Positions 16,447 through 26,846 of a stretch of 36,307 nucleotides of DNA are shown in pieces. The translations under genes and the position numbers were made by a program. This stretch comes from Sulfurihydrogenibium sp. (GTDB lineage: Bacteria > Aquificota > Aquificia > Aquificales > Hydrogenothermaceae), in the NCBI RefSeq assembly GCF_028276765.1, contig NZ_JAPYVU010000015.1:1-36307 (forward strand). The letters run 5' to 3'. Positions within the stretch are counted from its first letter, which is position 1, and each line of letters opens with the position of its first letter. The notes beneath the pieces were generated by a model. The model was not told the DNA's origin. It worked only from the letters and a program-made list of their open reading frames with translations, and ran no database searches.

Positions 16447-18528
16447 ATGCCAAGGCAAGTACCCATTGAAAAGATAAGAAACATAGGAATAGTAGCTCAT
16501 ATAGACGCTGGAAAAACAACAACAACAGAAAGAATACTGTTTTACACTGGAAAAACTTACAAAATAGGTGAGGTCCATGAAGGCTCCGCTACCATGGACT
16601 GGATGGAACAAGAAAAAGAAAGAGGTATTACAATTACAGCAGCAACAACAGCTGCTTACTGGAAAGGATACCAATTAAACATAATTGATACTCCGGGACA
16701 CGTTGACTTTGGTGTTGAAGTAGTCAGGTCAATGAAAGTTCTTGATGGTATTATTTTTGTTTTTGCTTCGGTTGAAGGTGTTCAACCACAATCAGAGACA
16801 AACTGGAGATGGGCTGATAGGTTTGAAGTTCCAAGAATAGCATTTGTTAACAAAATGGATAGGGTCGGCGCAAACTTTTTCGGTGTTTACGAAGATATGA
16901 AGAAAAAGCTTGGAGCAAATCCTGTCCCTATCCAAATACCGATTGGCGCTGAAGATAACTTCAAAGGTGTTGTAGACCTTTTTAAAATGAAAGCTATTGT
17001 TTGGGAAGGCGATGAACTTGGTGCTAAATTTGAAGAGAGAGAAATTCCGGCAGAGCTTTTAGACTTAGCTCAAGAATGGCGTGAAAAAATGATTGAAGCT
17101 ATTGTAGAAACAGATGAGTCTTTAATGGAAAAGTACTTTGCCGGGGAAGAAATACCAGCTGAAGACTTAAAAAAAGCATTAAGAAAAGCAACAATAGAAA
17201 GAAAGCTTGTTCCTATGCTTTGTGGAACGGCATTTAAAAATAAAGGTATCCAGCCATTGCTAGATGCAGTAATAGATTTCCTGCCTTCTCCTGTAGATAT
17301 TCCACCTGTAAAAGGAGTTAATCCAAATACCGGCGAGGAAGAAGTAAGACATGCATCAGATGATGAACCTTTCTGTGCGTTAGCATTTAAAGTTATGGCA
17401 GACCCTTATGCAGGACAGCTGACTTACTTTAGAGTTTACTCCGGTTCAGTAAAAGCCGGTCAGACTGTTTATGTTTCAAACAAAGGCAAGAAGGAAAGAA
17501 TCGGTAGAATCTTAAGAATGCATGCTAACCAAAGGGAAGAGATTACAGAAGTTTATGCTGGAGATATTGCAGCTGCTGTTGGTATAGATGCGACTACCGG
17601 TGACACACTTTGTGATGAAAAAGCACCTATTATTCTTGAAAAGATGGAATTCCCAGAGCCAGTTATTGCGATGGCTATAGAACCAAAAACAAAGTCAGAC
17701 CAGGAAAAGTTATCTCAAGTTTTAAATAAATTTATGAAAGAAGACCCAACGTTTAAAGTTTCTGTAGACCCAGAAACAAATCAAACATTAATCCACGGAA
17801 TGGGTGAACTACACCTCGAAATCATAATAGATAGAATGAAAAGAGAACACAAACTTGAAGTTAACGTAGGTAAACCACAGGTTGCATACAAAGAAACCAT
17901 CAAGAAAAAAGCAACGGCAGAAGGTAAATTTATAAGACAGTCTGGTGGTAGAGGTCAATACGGTCACGTTTGGATAGAAATAGAACCAAATCAAGAAAAA
18001 GAATATGAATTTGTAGATAAAATCGTTGGTGGTGTAATACCAAAGGAATTTATCCCGGCAGTAGATGAAGGTATCAGAGAAGCAATGAACCAAGGTGTTG
18101 TAGCAGGTTATCCTGTTATAAACGTAAAAGCTACACTCTTTGATGGTTCTTTCCACGAAGTTGACTCATCTGAAATAGCGTTCAAAATAGCTGCTTCTAT
18201 GGCATTTAGAGATGCTATGAAAAAAGCAGACCCAGTATTGTTAGAACCTATCATGCACGTTGAAGTAGATACACCGGAAGAATACATGGGTGACGTAATG
18301 GGCGACCTTAACAGAAGAAGAGGAAGAATCCTTGGAATGGAGAAAAAAGGAGGTACCGTAACCATTAAAGCTGAAGTTCCATTGGCAGAAATGTTCGGAT
18401 ATGCTACAGACTTAAGGTCTCTTACCCAAGGTAGAGCAACGTTTGTAATGACGTTTGAAAAATATGAAGAAGTCCCAAGACATATTGCTGAACAAGTTGC
18501 AGGACAAAGAAATAAAGCTCACGCTTAA
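16447..18528 (+). CDS. fusA: Elongation factor G
   Basis: EF-G is the GTPase that drives ribosomal translocation and, with RRF, ribosome recycling. The 693-residue length is typical. G-domain motifs are AHIDAGKT (17-24), DTPGH (81-85) and NKMD (135-138), followed by domains II to [15 protein letters not shown] belongs to domain IV. The start is ATG after TGGAGG. The gene lies between rpsG and tuf copy 2, the standard str-operon order, with only 23 bases to tuf. I see only one fusA here. Confidence 0.99.
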   Translation: MPRQVPIEKIRNIGIVAHIDAGKTTTTERILFYTGKTYKIGEVHEGSATMDWMEQEKERGITITAATTAAYWKGYQLNIIDTPGHVDFGVEVVRSMKVLDGIIFVFASVEGVQPQSETNWRWADRFEVPRIAFVNKMDRVGANFFGVYEDMKKKLGANPVPIQIPIGAEDNFKGVVDLFKMKAIVWEGDELGAKFEEREIPAELLDLAQEWREKMIEAIVETDESLMEKYFAGEEIPAEDLKKALRKATIERKLVPMLCGTAFKNKGIQPLLDAVIDFLPSPVDIPPVKGVNPNTGEEEVRHASDDEPFCALAFKVMADPYAGQLTYFRVYSGSVKAGQTVYVSNKGKKERIGRILRMHANQREEITEVYAGDIAAAVGIDATTGDTLCDEKAPIILEKMEFPEPVIAMAIEPKTKSDQEKLSQVLNKFMKEDPTFKVSVDPETNQTLIHGMGELHLEIIIDRMKREHKLEVNVGKPQVAYKETIKKKATAEGKFIRQSGGRGQYGHVWIEIEPNQEKEYEFVDKIVGGVIPKEFIPAVDEGIREAMNQGVVAGYPVINVKATLFDGSFHEVDSSEIAFKIAASMAFRDAMKKADPVLLEPIMHVEVDTPEEYMGDVMGDLNRRRGRILGMEKKGGTVTIKAEVPLAEMFGYATDLRSLTQGRATFVMTFEKYEEVPRHIAEQVAGQRNKAHA

Positions 18529-18531
18529 AAA

Positions 18532-19745
18532 TATTTAGGAGGTAAAAATAAATGGCAAAAGAAAAATTTGTTAGAGGAAAAGAACACATAAACGTAGGAA
18601 CAATAGGACACGTTGACCACGGAAAAACAACACTAACAGCAGCTATCACATACGTACAAAGCAAAAAAGGATTAGCAAAATTCGTTGGATATGCAGATAT
18701 AGACAAAGCTCCAGAAGAAAGAGAAAGAGGAATTACAATCAACATCACACACGTAGAATATGAGACAGAAAAAAGACACTATGCACACGTAGACTGCCCA
18801 GGACACGCAGACTACATCAAGAATATGATCACCGGTGCAGCACAAATGGACGGAGCAATCCTTGTAGTATCAGCAGCAGATGGACCAATGCCACAAACAA
18901 GAGAACACGTACTTCTTGCAAGACAAGTTAACGTACCATACATCGTAGTATTCTTAAACAAATGCGATATGGTGGATGACCCAGAATTGATAGACTTGGT
19001 AGAGATGGAAGTAAGAGAATTATTAAGCAAATACGACTTTCCAGGAGATGAAGTACCAGTAATAAGAGGGTCAGCACTTGGAGCATTAAACGATGACCCA
19101 AAATGGTTTGCATCAGTAGAAGAGTTATTAAAAGCAATGGATGAATACATACCAACACCTCCAAGAGAAACAGACAAACCATTCCTAATGGCAATAGAAG
19201 ACGTATTCTCAATAACAGGAAGGGGAACAGTAGTAACAGGAAGAGTAGAAAGAGGAACATTAAAAGTAGGTGACGAAGTAGAGATAGTAGGATTATCAGA
19301 AGAGAAGAAGAAGACAGTAGTAACAGGAATAGAGATGTTCAGAAAACAATTAGATGAAGCAATAGCAGGTGACAACATAGGAGTCCTATTAAGAGGAATC
19401 ACAAAAGACGAAGTAGAAAGAGGACAAGTATTAGCAAAACCAGGAACAATCACACCTCACAAGAAATTCAAAGCACAAGTTTACGTATTAAGCAAAGAAG
19501 AAGGTGGAAGACATACACCATTCTTCTTAGGATACAGACCACAGTTTTACATCAGAACAGCAGACATAACAGGAACAATAATAGGATTACCAGAAGGACA
19601 AGAGATGGTAATGCCAGGAGATAACGTAGAGTTAACAGTAGAGTTAATGGTGCCAGTAGCTATGGAAGAGCAAATGAGATTTGCTATCAGAGAAGGTGGA
19701 AAAACAGTAGGTGCTGGCGTTGTTACTAAAATACTTGAATAATTG
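18532..19745 (+). repeat. Long direct repeat, copy 2 (tuf)
   Basis: The second 1214-bp copy appears identical to 940-2153, in the same orientation. Identity begins inside the fusA-tuf spacer and stops three bases after the tuf stop codon. Such near-perfect identity between two tuf genes is usually kept by gene conversion. Confidence 0.93.
18552..19742 (+). CDS. tuf: Elongation factor Tu (copy 2)
   Basis: The 396-residue protein is identical to copy 1 at 960-2150, including the GTP-binding motifs [13 protein letters not shown] and NKCD. This copy has the tufA-type context, directly after fusA (23 bases) and before rpsJ (16 bases), so it is probably driven by the rpsL promoter at 15405. The ribosome binding site TTAGGAGG belongs to the duplicated segment. 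The two copies differ only in their outside sequence and hence in transcriptional control. Confidence 0.99.
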   Translation: MAKEKFVRGKEHINVGTIGHVDHGKTTLTAAITYVQSKKGLAKFVGYADIDKAPEERERGITINITHVEYETEKRHYAHVDCPGHADYIKNMITGAAQMDGAILVVSAADGPMPQTREHVLLARQVNVPYIVVFLNKCDMVDDPELIDLVEMEVRELLSKYDFPGDEVPVIRGSALGALNDDPKWFASVEELLKAMDEYIPTPPRETDKPFLMAIEDVFSITGRGTVVTGRVERGTLKVGDEVEIVGLSEEKKKTVVTGIEMFRKQLDEAIAGDNIGVLLRGITKDEVERGQVLAKPGTITPHKKFKAQVYVLSKEEGGRHTPFFLGYRPQFYIRTADITGTIIGLPEGQEMVMPGDNVELTVELMVPVAMEEQMRFAIREGGKTVGAGVVTKILE

Positions 19746-19758
19746 TGAGGAATAGAAG

Positions 19759-20067
19759 ATGCAGGAGAAAATTAGAATAAAGTTAAAGGCTTTTGACCAT
19801 AAAGTTTTAGACCAATCTGTAAAACAAATTGTTGATACTGTTAAAAGAGGTGGAGGACTCGTAAAGGGTCCTATCCCTTTACCTACAAGAAGAAGAGTTT
19901 GGTGTGTACACAGATCACCACACAAGTTTGAACAATCAAGAGAACATTTTGAAATGAGAATTCATAAAAGACTTATAGAAATTGAAAATGCAACACCTCA
20001 AACTATAGAGGCTTTAATGGATATAAGCCTTCCGGCTGGTGTTGAAGTTGAAATCAAACTAAGTTAA
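19759..20067 (+). CDS. rpsJ: 30S ribosomal protein S10
   Basis: S10 is part of the 30S head and, as NusE, joins transcription antitermination with NusB. The protein has 102 residues, with GPIPLPTRR and [13 protein letters not shown] as conserved segments. It starts 16 bases after the tuf stop, with GTGAGGAAT as a ribosome binding site. There is no room for the long L4-responsive S10 leader of E. coli. Confidence 0.98.
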   Translation: MQEKIRIKLKAFDHKVLDQSVKQIVDTVKRGGGLVKGPIPLPTRRRVWCVHRSPHKFEQSREHFEMRIHKRLIEIENATPQTIEALMDISLPAGVEVEIKLS

Positions 20068-20081
20068 AAGGAGAGATGGCA

Positions 20082-20762
20082 ATGCCAAAAGGCATAATTG
20101 GAAAAAAAATAGGAATGACGAGAGTTTTTGTTAATGGAAAGGTAATTCCTGTAACAGTTATACAAGCTGGACCTTGTAATGTTGTTTATACAAGAACCCA
20201 GGAAAAGGATGGGTATAATGCAGTTGCTCTGGCTTTTGGAGAAAGAAAAGAAAAAAATACCCCAAAGCCATTACTTGCGATTTTCAAAAAAGCTAATATA
20301 AAACCTGCAAAAGTTATTAAGGAATTTCCTTTAAAAGATGGGGAAACTGTAGAACTTGGACAAGAGATTAGAGTTGAAAATGTTTTTGAAAAAGGTGATC
20401 TAGTAGATGTTACAGGGAAATCAAAAGGTAGGGGCTTTGCCTCTGCAATGAAAAGATGGGACTTTGCTGGATTTCCTAAATCTCATGGTCATAGATATCA
20501 TAGAGCTGTAGGTTCTATCGGTTGTAGAACAGACCCAGGTAGAGTTTGGAAAACAAAGAGAATGGCAGGACATTACGGTAATGAAACAGTAACAGTCCTT
20601 GGTCTTGAAGTTGTTGATATTATCCCGGAAAAAAATGTAATATTAGTAAAAGGGTCTGTACCTGGTGCTCCAAATTCAATTGTATTCTTAAAGCAAAGTG
20701 TAATAGCTGATAGAAGAAAAGGAAAATTAAAATTAGCAAAATCAAAAGCAATGTATGCTTAA
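20082..20762 (+). CDS. rplC: 50S ribosomal protein L3
   Basis: L3 is an early-assembling protein with a long loop reaching the peptidyl transferase centre. It is 226 residues from ATG 20082, beginning MPKGIIGKKIGMTRVF. An in-frame ATG at 20076 would add MA, but GGAG (20070-20073) is only 2 bases from it and 8 bases from 20082, so I prefer the latter. FAGFPKSHGHRYHRAVGSIG and the GRVWKTKRMAGHYG loop are conserved. Confidence 0.98.
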   Translation: MPKGIIGKKIGMTRVFVNGKVIPVTVIQAGPCNVVYTRTQEKDGYNAVALAFGERKEKNTPKPLLAIFKKANIKPAKVIKEFPLKDGETVELGQEIRVENVFEKGDLVDVTGKSKGRGFASAMKRWDFAGFPKSHGHRYHRAVGSIGCRTDPGRVWKTKRMAGHYGNETVTVLGLEVVDIIPEKNVILVKGSVPGAPNSIVFLKQSVIADRRKGKLKLAKSKAMYA

Positions 20763-20785
20763 ACTCTACGAAAGAGGTGAATTAG

Positions 20786-21412
20786 ATGGAATTTAATGTA
20801 GTTAACAATAAAAATGAAGTTGTCGGAAAGATAGATTTAAAAGAAGAAATATTTAAAACAGAAGTAAACCAAGGTACAGTTTGGGAAGTAATTAAATGGC
20901 ACCTTGCATCTAAAAGAGCCGGAACAGCAAGCACAAAGACAAGGGCTGAAGTTGCAGGGTCAAACAGAAAAATTTATCCACAAAAAGGAACAGGTAGAGC
21001 AAGGCATGGTGATGTAAAAGCAAACATTTTTGTAGGTGGTGGGGTTGCTCACGGACCACATCCAAGGGATTACTATTTTGCTCTACCTAAGAAAGTAAGA
21101 AGAAAAGTGTTGAAAGGTGTTCTTACTTACAAGTTAAATAACAACGAATTAATAGTCGTTGAAGACTTTGATTTTGAAGCACCTAAAACTAAAAATGCTA
21201 TAGAAGTGTTGAAAAACTTTGGTTTAGAAAACTCAAAAGTTTTATTGGTTTTACCAGAAAAATTAGAAAATGTTATCAAATCCTTTAGAAATATTCCAAA
21301 AGTAAAAATATTACTTGCAGAAGGTATAAACTCTTACGATGTTTTAAACAATGATAAAGTAATTATATTTAAATCTGCATTAGAAAAGATTCAAGAGAGG
21401 TTGGCACAATGA
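20786..21412 (+). CDS. rplD: 50S ribosomal protein L4
   Basis: L4 lines the peptide exit tunnel through an extended loop; here the loop region reads RKIYPQKGTGRARHGDVKAN (about 62-81). The 208-residue length is normal. In some bacteria L4 also represses the S10 operon, but no matching leader is seen before rpsJ. AGAGGTG lies upstream of the ATG. Its stop overlaps the rplW start by 4 bases (ATGA), a sign of coupled translation. Confidence 0.98.
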   Translation: MEFNVVNNKNEVVGKIDLKEEIFKTEVNQGTVWEVIKWHLASKRAGTASTKTRAEVAGSNRKIYPQKGTGRARHGDVKANIFVGGGVAHGPHPRDYYFALPKKVRRKVLKGVLTYKLNNNELIVVEDFDFEAPKTKNAIEVLKNFGLENSKVLLVLPEKLENVIKSFRNIPKVKILLAEGINSYDVLNNDKVIIFKSALEKIQERLAQ

Positions 21413-21702
21413 AAACCATCTATGACATTATAATTAGACCTGTTCTTACAGAAAAAGCTGTAAAAGACAATGAAAAAAACAATACTTTAACTTTTGAAGT
21501 TGCTATGGACGCAAGCAAAACAGAAATTAAAGAAGCAGTAGAAAAGATTTTCAACGTAAAAGTTAAAGATGTAAGAACTTTGATAGTTAAGCCAAAGCCA
21601 AAAAGATTTGGCTTCAGGTCTTCTGGATACAAGAAAGCATGGAAAAAAGCTATTGTAAAAATAGAGTCTGAAAAACCAATCAATATAGCTGAATTAGTAT
21701 GA
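21409..21702 (+). CDS. rplW: 50S ribosomal protein L23
   Basis: L23 sits at the tunnel exit and docks trigger factor and the signal recognition particle. The 97-residue protein begins MKTIYDIIIRPVLTEKA and contains a loop rich in Lys, Pro and Arg (VKPKPKRFGFRSSGYKKAWK) that contacts 23S rRNA. The start overlaps the rplD stop in an ATGA arrangement, with AGAGAGG upstream inside rplD. Confidence 0.98.
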   Translation: MKTIYDIIIRPVLTEKAVKDNEKNNTLTFEVAMDASKTEIKEAVEKIFNVKVKDVRTLIVKPKPKRFGFRSSGYKKAWKKAIVKIESEKPINIAELV

Positions 21703-21713
21703 GGTGATAAAAA

Positions 21714-22538
21714 ATGGGTGTTAGAAAATTAAAACCAGTAACAAACGGAACAAGGCATGCAATTTTATATGATTTTGCTGAAATTACAAAATCAGAACCG
21801 GAAAAATCATTAGTTGAGCCGCTTAAAAAGCATGCAGGAAGAAATAATCAAGGCAGAATTACTGTTAGACACAGAGGTGGCGGTCATAAGAGATTATATA
21901 GAATCATAGATTTTAAAAGAGACAAATGGGGAATTCCTGCAAAAGTTGCGGCGATTGAGTATGACCCAAACAGAAGTGCAAGAATCGCTCTTTTACACTA
22001 CTTAGATGGCGAAAAAAGATACATTATCTGGCCAGAAGGATTAAAAGTAGGTGATTATGTAATGGCTGGACCGGATGCAGAGATTAAAGTCGGTAATGCG
22101 CTACCTCTTGAAAATATACCCGTTGGTACACTTGTTCATAACATTGAATTAACACCTGGTAAAGGTGGTCAGCTTGTTAGAGCTGCCGGTATGTCTGCCC
22201 AAATACTTGGAAGAGAAGGTGATTATGTACAAATAAGATTGCCATCTGGCGAAATAAGATTAGTTTATAAAAAGTGTATGGCCACAATTGGAGCAGTTGG
22301 TCTTGCTGAGCATGAACTTGTAGAGCTCGGTAAAGCCGGAAGAGCAAGATGGCTTGGAATGAGGCCTTCTGTTAGAGGTACTGCAATGAACCCAGTAGAC
22401 CACCCACACGGTGGTGGTGAAGGTAAAACTTTTGGTAAGCATCCAGTTTCTCCTTGGGGATTACCAACCAAGGGATACAAAACAAGAAGAGGTGCAAAAT
22501 ACTCTGATAAATTCATAATAAAGCGTAGAGGTAAATAA
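21714..22538 (+). CDS. rplB: 50S ribosomal protein L2
   Basis: L2 is a core 23S rRNA-binding protein needed for subunit joining and peptidyl transfer. The 274 residues match the family. It shows [20 protein letters not shown] near the N terminus and the C-terminal [14 protein letters not shown] segment containing the conserved histidine. A TGAGGTG site lies before the ATG. It is followed by rpsS after 2 bases. Confidence 0.99.
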   Translation: MGVRKLKPVTNGTRHAILYDFAEITKSEPEKSLVEPLKKHAGRNNQGRITVRHRGGGHKRLYRIIDFKRDKWGIPAKVAAIEYDPNRSARIALLHYLDGEKRYIIWPEGLKVGDYVMAGPDAEIKVGNALPLENIPVGTLVHNIELTPGKGGQLVRAAGMSAQILGREGDYVQIRLPSGEIRLVYKKCMATIGAVGLAEHELVELGKAGRARWLGMRPSVRGTAMNPVDHPHGGGEGKTFGKHPVSPWGLPTKGYKTRRGAKYSDKFIIKRRGK

Positions 22539-22540
22539 CG

Positions 22541-22840
22541 ATGGGTTTTAAAGGAAAGTGGAACGAAAGAAATAAAAATCCTTATGTAAACGAAAAAATA
22601 CTTAAAAAAATCAGAAAAATGAATGAAACAGGCGAAAGAAAAATCATAAAAGTTTGGGATAGAGCTTGCACTATTACACAAGAAATGGTTGGACATACAA
22701 TTGCAGTTTACAATGGACAAAAATTTATACCGGTTTACATCCAGCCAGAAATGGTTGGACACAAACTGGGTGAGTTCTCTCTAACAAGAACATTTAGAGG
22801 GCATCCAGATAAATCAGCAAAAGTTGTAAAGAAAAAGTAG
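22541..22840 (+). CDS. rpsS: 30S ribosomal protein S19
   Basis: S19 forms a complex with S13 in the 30S head, contacting A-site tRNA and the subunit bridge. The 99-residue protein has [20 protein letters not shown] and [16 protein letters not shown], the family signature. Only 2 bases separate it from rplB and the upstream AGAGGTAA lies in the rplB end, so translation is probably coupled. Confidence 0.98.
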   Translation: MGFKGKWNERNKNPYVNEKILKKIRKMNETGERKIIKVWDRACTITQEMVGHTIAVYNGQKFIPVYIQPEMVGHKLGEFSLTRTFRGHPDKSAKVVKKK

Positions 22841-22853
22841 AGAGGAGTAAAAA

Positions 22854-23204
22854 ATGGAGAATACTGCAAGAGCAATTTTAAGATACGCTCATCTTTCTCC
22901 TTATAAGGCAAGACAGGTAATAAACCTTATAAGAGGAAAGGATGTTGCAACAGCTTTAGCTATCTTATCTCAAATTCCTAAAAAGTCGGCAAGAGTAGTT
23001 GAGAAAGTTTTAAAAAGTGCAATAGCAAACGCCGAGTTCAAAGGAATGGACATTGACAACCTTTATATCTCTAAAATCCATGCAGAAGAAGGACCAATGT
23101 TAAAAAGATATACTCCAAGAGCCCATGGAAGGGCAACCATGATTAGAAGAAGATTTAGCCATATATATGTATACTTGGCTGAAAAGCAGCAGGAGGATAA
23201 GTAA
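22854..23204 (+). CDS. rplV: 50S ribosomal protein L22
   Basis: L22 has a globular domain on the 50S surface and a beta-hairpin lining the exit tunnel; the hairpin here reads [20 protein letters not shown] (about 81-100). The 116-residue length is typical. AGAGGAG precedes the ATG. The stop overlaps the rpsC start by one base (TAATG). Confidence 0.98.
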   Translation: MENTARAILRYAHLSPYKARQVINLIRGKDVATALAILSQIPKKSARVVEKVLKSAIANAEFKGMDIDNLYISKIHAEEGPMLKRYTPRAHGRATMIRRRFSHIYVYLAEKQQEDK

Positions 23205-23887
23205 TGGGTCAAAAAGTGCATCCAATAGGATTTAGATTAGGTATAACCCAAGACTGGAAATCAAAATGGTATTCTGAAAAGAAAAGGTATACTCAAACTC
23301 TCCATGAAGATATAAAAATAAGAAAGTTTATTGAAGAAAGATATAAACCAGCAGGAATATCTTCTGTATTGATAGAAAGACTTGGAGACAGAATGAGAGT
23401 TAAAATCATGGCTGCAAGACCCGGCATCGTCATAGGTGCCAAGGGGGCTGAAGTTGAAAAACTAAACGAAATGATCAAAAAATTAACATCCGCAAAAGAG
23501 ATAATTGTAAACGTTGATGAAGTTAAAAGACCAGAATTAGACGCCAAATTGGTCGCTGAAGATATTGCTCTTCAACTAGAAAGAAGAGTATCTCATAGAA
23601 GAGCTATGAAAAAGGCTATAGATGCAGCTTTAAAAGCTGGTGCTAAAGGAATTAAAACACAAGTTGGTGGAAGAATAGGTGGTGTAGATTTAGCAAGAAA
23701 AGAATGGTTTATGGCTGGAAGAATGCCACTTCAAACTTTAAGAGCGGATATTGACTATGGAACAGCTAGAGCCTCCACAAAATACGGTATTCTTGGAATT
23801 AAAGTATGGATATATAAAGGCGATAAATTAGAAGGAAAAGCGGAAGAAGTTCTCAGCAGAGTAGAAGAAGAACTTCATACAACCTAA
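23204..23887 (+). CDS. rpsC: 30S ribosomal protein S3
   Basis: S3 lines the mRNA entry channel and takes part in mRNA helicase activity. The 227-residue protein has the start [15 protein letters not shown], a KH domain with GIVIGAKG (74-81) and the C-terminal [20 protein letters not shown] segment. The ribosome binding site is AGGAGG inside the end of rplV, and the start overlaps the rplV stop by one base. Confidence 0.99.
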   Translation: MGQKVHPIGFRLGITQDWKSKWYSEKKRYTQTLHEDIKIRKFIEERYKPAGISSVLIERLGDRMRVKIMAARPGIVIGAKGAEVEKLNEMIKKLTSAKEIIVNVDEVKRPELDAKLVAEDIALQLERRVSHRRAMKKAIDAALKAGAKGIKTQVGGRIGGVDLARKEWFMAGRMPLQTLRADIDYGTARASTKYGILGIKVWIYKGDKLEGKAEEVLSRVEEELHTT

Positions 23888-23913
23888 TTTTAGAAATCAA
23901 GGAGGTTTAAAAT

Positions 23914-24330
23914 ATGTCTTTACTTCAACCAAGAAAACTTAAATGGAGAAAGCCTCAAAAAGGTAGAACAAAAGGAAAAGCTACAAGAAGAAATCAAGTT
24001 GATTTTGGTGAATATGGACTGCAAGCGTTAGAACCGGGAAGATTAACAGCAAGACAAATAGAAGCTGCCAGAATTGCCATCGTAAGAGAAGCAAAAAAAG
24101 GTGCTAAAGTCTGGGTCAGAGTATTCCCACACAAACCTGTTACTAGAAAACCTGCTGAAACGCGTATGGGTAAAGGAAAAGGTGATTTAGACCACTACGA
24201 AGCAATCGTAAAACCTGGTCATATCCTTTTTGAACTTGCCGGTGTTCCTGAAGAAGTTGCAGCAGAAGCATTTAGAAAGGCGGGCCATAAACTTCCGATT
24301 AAAACAAGATTAGTAAAAAGCGTTGAGTAG
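23914..24330 (+). CDS. rplP: 50S ribosomal protein L16
   Basis: L16 helps position A-site tRNA at the peptidyl transferase centre. The 138-residue protein carries [18 protein letters not shown] at the N terminus and [20 protein letters not shown] in the middle, the conserved loop of the family. AAGGAGG precedes the ATG. rpmC follows at once. Confidence 0.98.
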   Translation: MSLLQPRKLKWRKPQKGRTKGKATRRNQVDFGEYGLQALEPGRLTARQIEAARIAIVREAKKGAKVWVRVFPHKPVTRKPAETRMGKGKGDLDHYEAIVKPGHILFELAGVPEEVAAEAFRKAGHKLPIKTRLVKSVE

Positions 24331-24341
24331 AGGTGAATAGC

Positions 24342-24545
24342 ATGAAGGCATCAGAATTAAGAAAATTATCAAACGAAGAGTTGAAAGAAAAAGTATTGGA
24401 ATTAAAAAAGAAGCTATTTAATTTAAGATTCCAAAATAAAATCGGATCTCTTAGCAATACTGCAGAAATCAAAAAAACTAAAAAAGATATTGCAAGAATT
24501 TTAACTATTCTAAGAGAAAGAGAATTAAATAAAACAAATGGTTAA
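24342..24545 (+). CDS. rpmC: 50S ribosomal protein L29
   Basis: L29 is a small helical-hairpin protein near the tunnel exit, next to L23. I take ATG 24342 (67 residues, beginning [14 protein letters not shown]) because AGAGGTG (24329-24335) is 6 bases upstream. The in-frame GTG at 24333 is part of that site and is an unlikely start. [19 protein letters not shown] is the conserved segment. Confidence 0.97.
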   Translation: MKASELRKLSNEELKEKVLELKKKLFNLRFQNKIGSLSNTAEIKKTKKDIARILTILRERELNKTNG

Positions 24546-24556
24546 GAGGTGAAAAA

Positions 24557-24829
24557 ATGACAACAGGTAACGAAGCTAAGAAAAGAGTTAAAGAATTTGT
24601 AGGAAAGGTTGTCAGTAATAAAATGGATAAGACGGTAGTTGTAGCTGTTGAAAGAAGATTTCCGCATCCACTTTATGAAAAGCAAGTTAAGAAAACAAAA
24701 AAGTTTTATGCCCATGATGAAGAAAACAAATGTAATGAAGGCGACATCGTAAGAATAAGAGAATCTCGTCCGTTATCTAAGTTGAAAAGATGGGTTGTTG
24801 TTGAAATTATTCAAAGTGCGAAAAAATAA
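24557..24829 (+). CDS. rpsQ: 30S ribosomal protein S17
   Basis: S17 is an OB-fold protein that binds 16S rRNA early in assembly. The 90 residues show [20 protein letters not shown] and the [20 protein letters not shown] segment. TTAAGAGGTG precedes the ATG. It is the last gene before a 73-base spacer with an internal promoter, so it ends the S10 section of the cluster. Confidence 0.98.
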   Translation: MTTGNEAKKRVKEFVGKVVSNKMDKTVVVAVERRFPHPLYEKQVKKTKKFYAHDEENKCNEGDIVRIRESRPLSKLKRWVVVEIIQSAKK

Positions 24830-24831
24830 TA

Positions 24832-24860
24832 TTGATTTAAGAAACAAAAAGTATTATAAT
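24832..24860 (+). promoter_or_regulatory. Internal promoter before rplN (spc section)
   Basis: TTGATT (24832-24837), 17 bases, TATAAT (24855-24860). It starts two bases after the rpsQ stop, in the only sizeable spacer of the S10-spc region. The predicted start, near 24867, gives a leader of about 36 bases to rplN. The position matches the spc promoter of E. coli, which also lies just before rplN. Confidence 0.87.
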
Positions 24861-24902
24861 ATTAGTTTGTCTTTCTAAAAAAGGTGAAAAGGAGCGGTAG
24901 TT

Positions 24903-25271
24903 ATGATACAGAGAGGAACATATTTAAATACTGCAGATAATTCAGGAGCTAAATTGGTACAGTGTATAGGTATTCCCGGCGGTGCGAAAAAAATGTATGC
25001 TACCGTTGGGGATGTAATTACTGTTACCGTAAAGTCTGCAATTCCAAATGGAACAGCAAAAAAAGGAAAAGTTTATAAAGCTGTAGTTGTTAGAACAAAA
25101 AAAGAAGTGGCTCGTCCTGATGGTAGCTATGTAAAGGCAGACGATAATGCAGTTGTACTTCTAAACAACCAGCTTGAACCAATAGGAACACGTATACTTG
25201 GACCTGTATGCAGAGAATTAAGGTCGAAAGGGTTTTATAGAATCATATCCCTTGCTCCGGAGGTAATTTAA
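24903..25271 (+). CDS. rplN: 50S ribosomal protein L14
   Basis: L14 sits at the subunit interface and pairs with L19; it is also the docking site of the silencing factor RsfS. The 122-residue protein begins [20 protein letters not shown], the family signature, and has [15 protein letters not shown] at the C terminus. AAAAGGAG lies upstream. It is the first gene behind the internal promoter. Confidence 0.99.
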   Translation: MIQRGTYLNTADNSGAKLVQCIGIPGGAKKMYATVGDVITVTVKSAIPNGTAKKGKVYKAVVVRTKKEVARPDGSYVKADDNAVVLLNNQLEPIGTRILGPVCRELRSKGFYRIISLAPEVI

Positions 25272-25273
25272 TA

Positions 25274-25633
25274 ATGATAAAGCTTAAAAAAGGAGACCCT
25301 GTAATAGTTTTAACCGGAAAAGATAAAGGAAGGGTTAGCAAAATAAAACAAATTATCAGAAAAGATGGCAAAGTTAAAGTTATAGTAGAAGGTGTAAATA
25401 TTGCTAAAAAACATGTAAAACCTATACAAGGGGTTAGGGAAGGTGGAATCATTGAAATTGAAAAACCAATAGATATTTCGAACGTTGCATATTACGATGA
25501 AAAATTAAAAAGACCTGTGAAGATTGGAATAAAGTATATAGTAGAAGGGAATAAAATTTCAAAAGTAAGAATAAATAAAAAGACCGGCGAAATCATAGAT
25601 AAAGTTTGGGAAAAAATCAAAAAAGAGGTATAG
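25274..25633 (+). CDS. rplX: 50S ribosomal protein L24
   Basis: L24 starts 50S assembly and lies near the tunnel exit. The 119-residue protein has a KOW motif near its N terminus (KKGDPVIVLTGKDKGRVSKI, 5-24), then VEGVNIAKKHVKP. GGAGGT inside the end of rplN serves as ribosome binding site 9 bases upstream; only 2 bases separate the two genes. Confidence 0.98.
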   Translation: MIKLKKGDPVIVLTGKDKGRVSKIKQIIRKDGKVKVIVEGVNIAKKHVKPIQGVREGGIIEIEKPIDISNVAYYDEKLKRPVKIGIKYIVEGNKISKVRINKKTGEIIDKVWEKIKKEV

Positions 25634-25636
25634 TAA

Positions 25637-26200
25637 ATGGCTGCAGTAGTAGGATATAAACCAAGACTTCAGATTAAATATGAACAAGAAGTTGTGAAGA
25701 AGCTTATGGAAAGATTTGGTTATAAAAGCCCAATGCAAGTTCCAAGAATCAAAAAAGTAGTTATAAATATGGGCGTTGGAAAAGCGACAGAAGATATTAA
25801 ATTATTAGATAGAGCGGTGGAAGACCTTACAGCTATTGCAGGCCAAAAACCTGTAATTACAAGGGCTAAAAAATCAGAAGCTGCTTTTAAATTAAGAAAA
25901 GGACATCCAATTGGTGCTAAAGTGACATTAAGAAAAGATAGAATGTGGGACTTTCTTGATAAATTGATTTCTGTGGCTCTTCCAAGGGTAAGAGACTTTA
26001 GAGGTCTCAACCCAAAATCATTTGACGGTAGAGGCAATTATGCATTCGGCTTATCTGAGCAGATTATCTTTCCAGAGATCGATTACGATAAAGTTGATAG
26101 AATCAGAGGAATGGACATAATTATTGAAACAACGGCAAAAACTGACGAAGAAGCTCTTTGGTTACTGTCTTTAATAGGCTTACCAATCAGGTCAGTATAA
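25637..26200 (+). CDS. rplE: 50S ribosomal protein L5
   Basis: L5 binds 5S rRNA in the central protuberance and contacts P-site tRNA and S13. The 187 residues are typical. Conserved segments are [34 protein letters not shown] and the [18 protein letters not shown] stretch. It starts 3 bases after the rplX stop with AAAGAGG upstream. Confidence 0.99.
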   Translation: MAAVVGYKPRLQIKYEQEVVKKLMERFGYKSPMQVPRIKKVVINMGVGKATEDIKLLDRAVEDLTAIAGQKPVITRAKKSEAAFKLRKGHPIGAKVTLRKDRMWDFLDKLISVALPRVRDFRGLNPKSFDGRGNYAFGLSEQIIFPEIDYDKVDRIRGMDIIIETTAKTDEEALWLLSLIGLPIRSV

Positions 26201-26217
26201 TTTAGGAGGAAATTTAA

Positions 26218-26406
26218 ATGGCTCGTAAATGTCTATTAGTAAAAGCTTTTATGAAAAAACCAAAATATTCAACAAGAAATAAATCAAGATGTCCATTATG
26301 CGGAAGACCAAGAGGTTATATTAGACAATTTGGAATGTGTAGAATATGTTTTAGAGAAAGAGCGCTTAGGGGTGAAATACCTGGAATAAGAAAAGCAAGC
26401 TGGTAG
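26218..26406 (+). CDS. rpsZ: 30S ribosomal protein S14, zinc type (S14p/Z)
   Basis: This is the short 62-residue form of S14, with a zinc ribbon made by C25, C28, C41 and C44 ([10 protein letters not shown] and GMCRICFRE). The C-terminal end [11 protein letters not shown] is the family signature. S14 belongs to the 30S head next to S3 and S10. TTTAGGAGG precedes the ATG. Many thermophiles and Gram-positives carry this zinc form. Confidence 0.98.
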   Translation: MARKCLLVKAFMKKPKYSTRNKSRCPLCGRPRGYIRQFGMCRICFRERALRGEIPGIRKASW

Positions 26407-26416
26407 GAGGATAGAT

Positions 26417-26827
26417 ATGATAACAGACCCAATCGCCGATATGATTGCAAGAATAAATAATGCAATTAAAGCAAGAAAAGACGAGGTAAGTGTTCCAACT
26501 TCTAAAATCAAAGAACAGATAGCAGAAATCTTAAAAAGAGAAGGATACATAGAAGATTATGTTGTATCTGAAGAAAATAAAAAAGGTAATCAAGGAACGC
26601 TTATAATAAAATTAAAATACTTAGGAAAAAGAAATACCAAACCTGCAATTTCTAAAATTCAGAGAGTTTCAAAACCTGGCTTAAGAAAGTACGTATCCGT
26701 TGACGAGATACCATATGTTCAAAAAGGACTTGGTATTGCGATTCTTACTACAAACAAAGGTATAATGACAGACACGGAAGCAAGAAAACAAAGAGTCGGC
26801 GGCGAAATCATATGTTATGTTTGGTAA
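26417..26827 (+). CDS. rpsH: 30S ribosomal protein S8
   Basis: S8 binds the central domain of 16S rRNA; in E. coli it also represses the spc operon at the rplE leader. The 136-residue protein starts MITDPIADMIARINNAIKA and ends with GIMTDTEARKQRVGGEIICY, both typical. TAGGAGG overlaps the rpsZ stop. Gap to rplF: 19 bases. Confidence 0.98.
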   Translation: MITDPIADMIARINNAIKARKDEVSVPTSKIKEQIAEILKREGYIEDYVVSEENKKGNQGTLIIKLKYLGKRNTKPAISKIQRVSKPGLRKYVSVDEIPYVQKGLGIAILTTNKGIMTDTEARKQRVGGEIICYVW

Positions 26828-26846
26828 TAAAATAAGGAGGCAATAA

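Noticed and set aside
19743-19758. Search for an S10/L4-type leader before rpsJ
   Set aside because: Only 16 bases separate tuf and rpsJ, so there is no room for the known leader.
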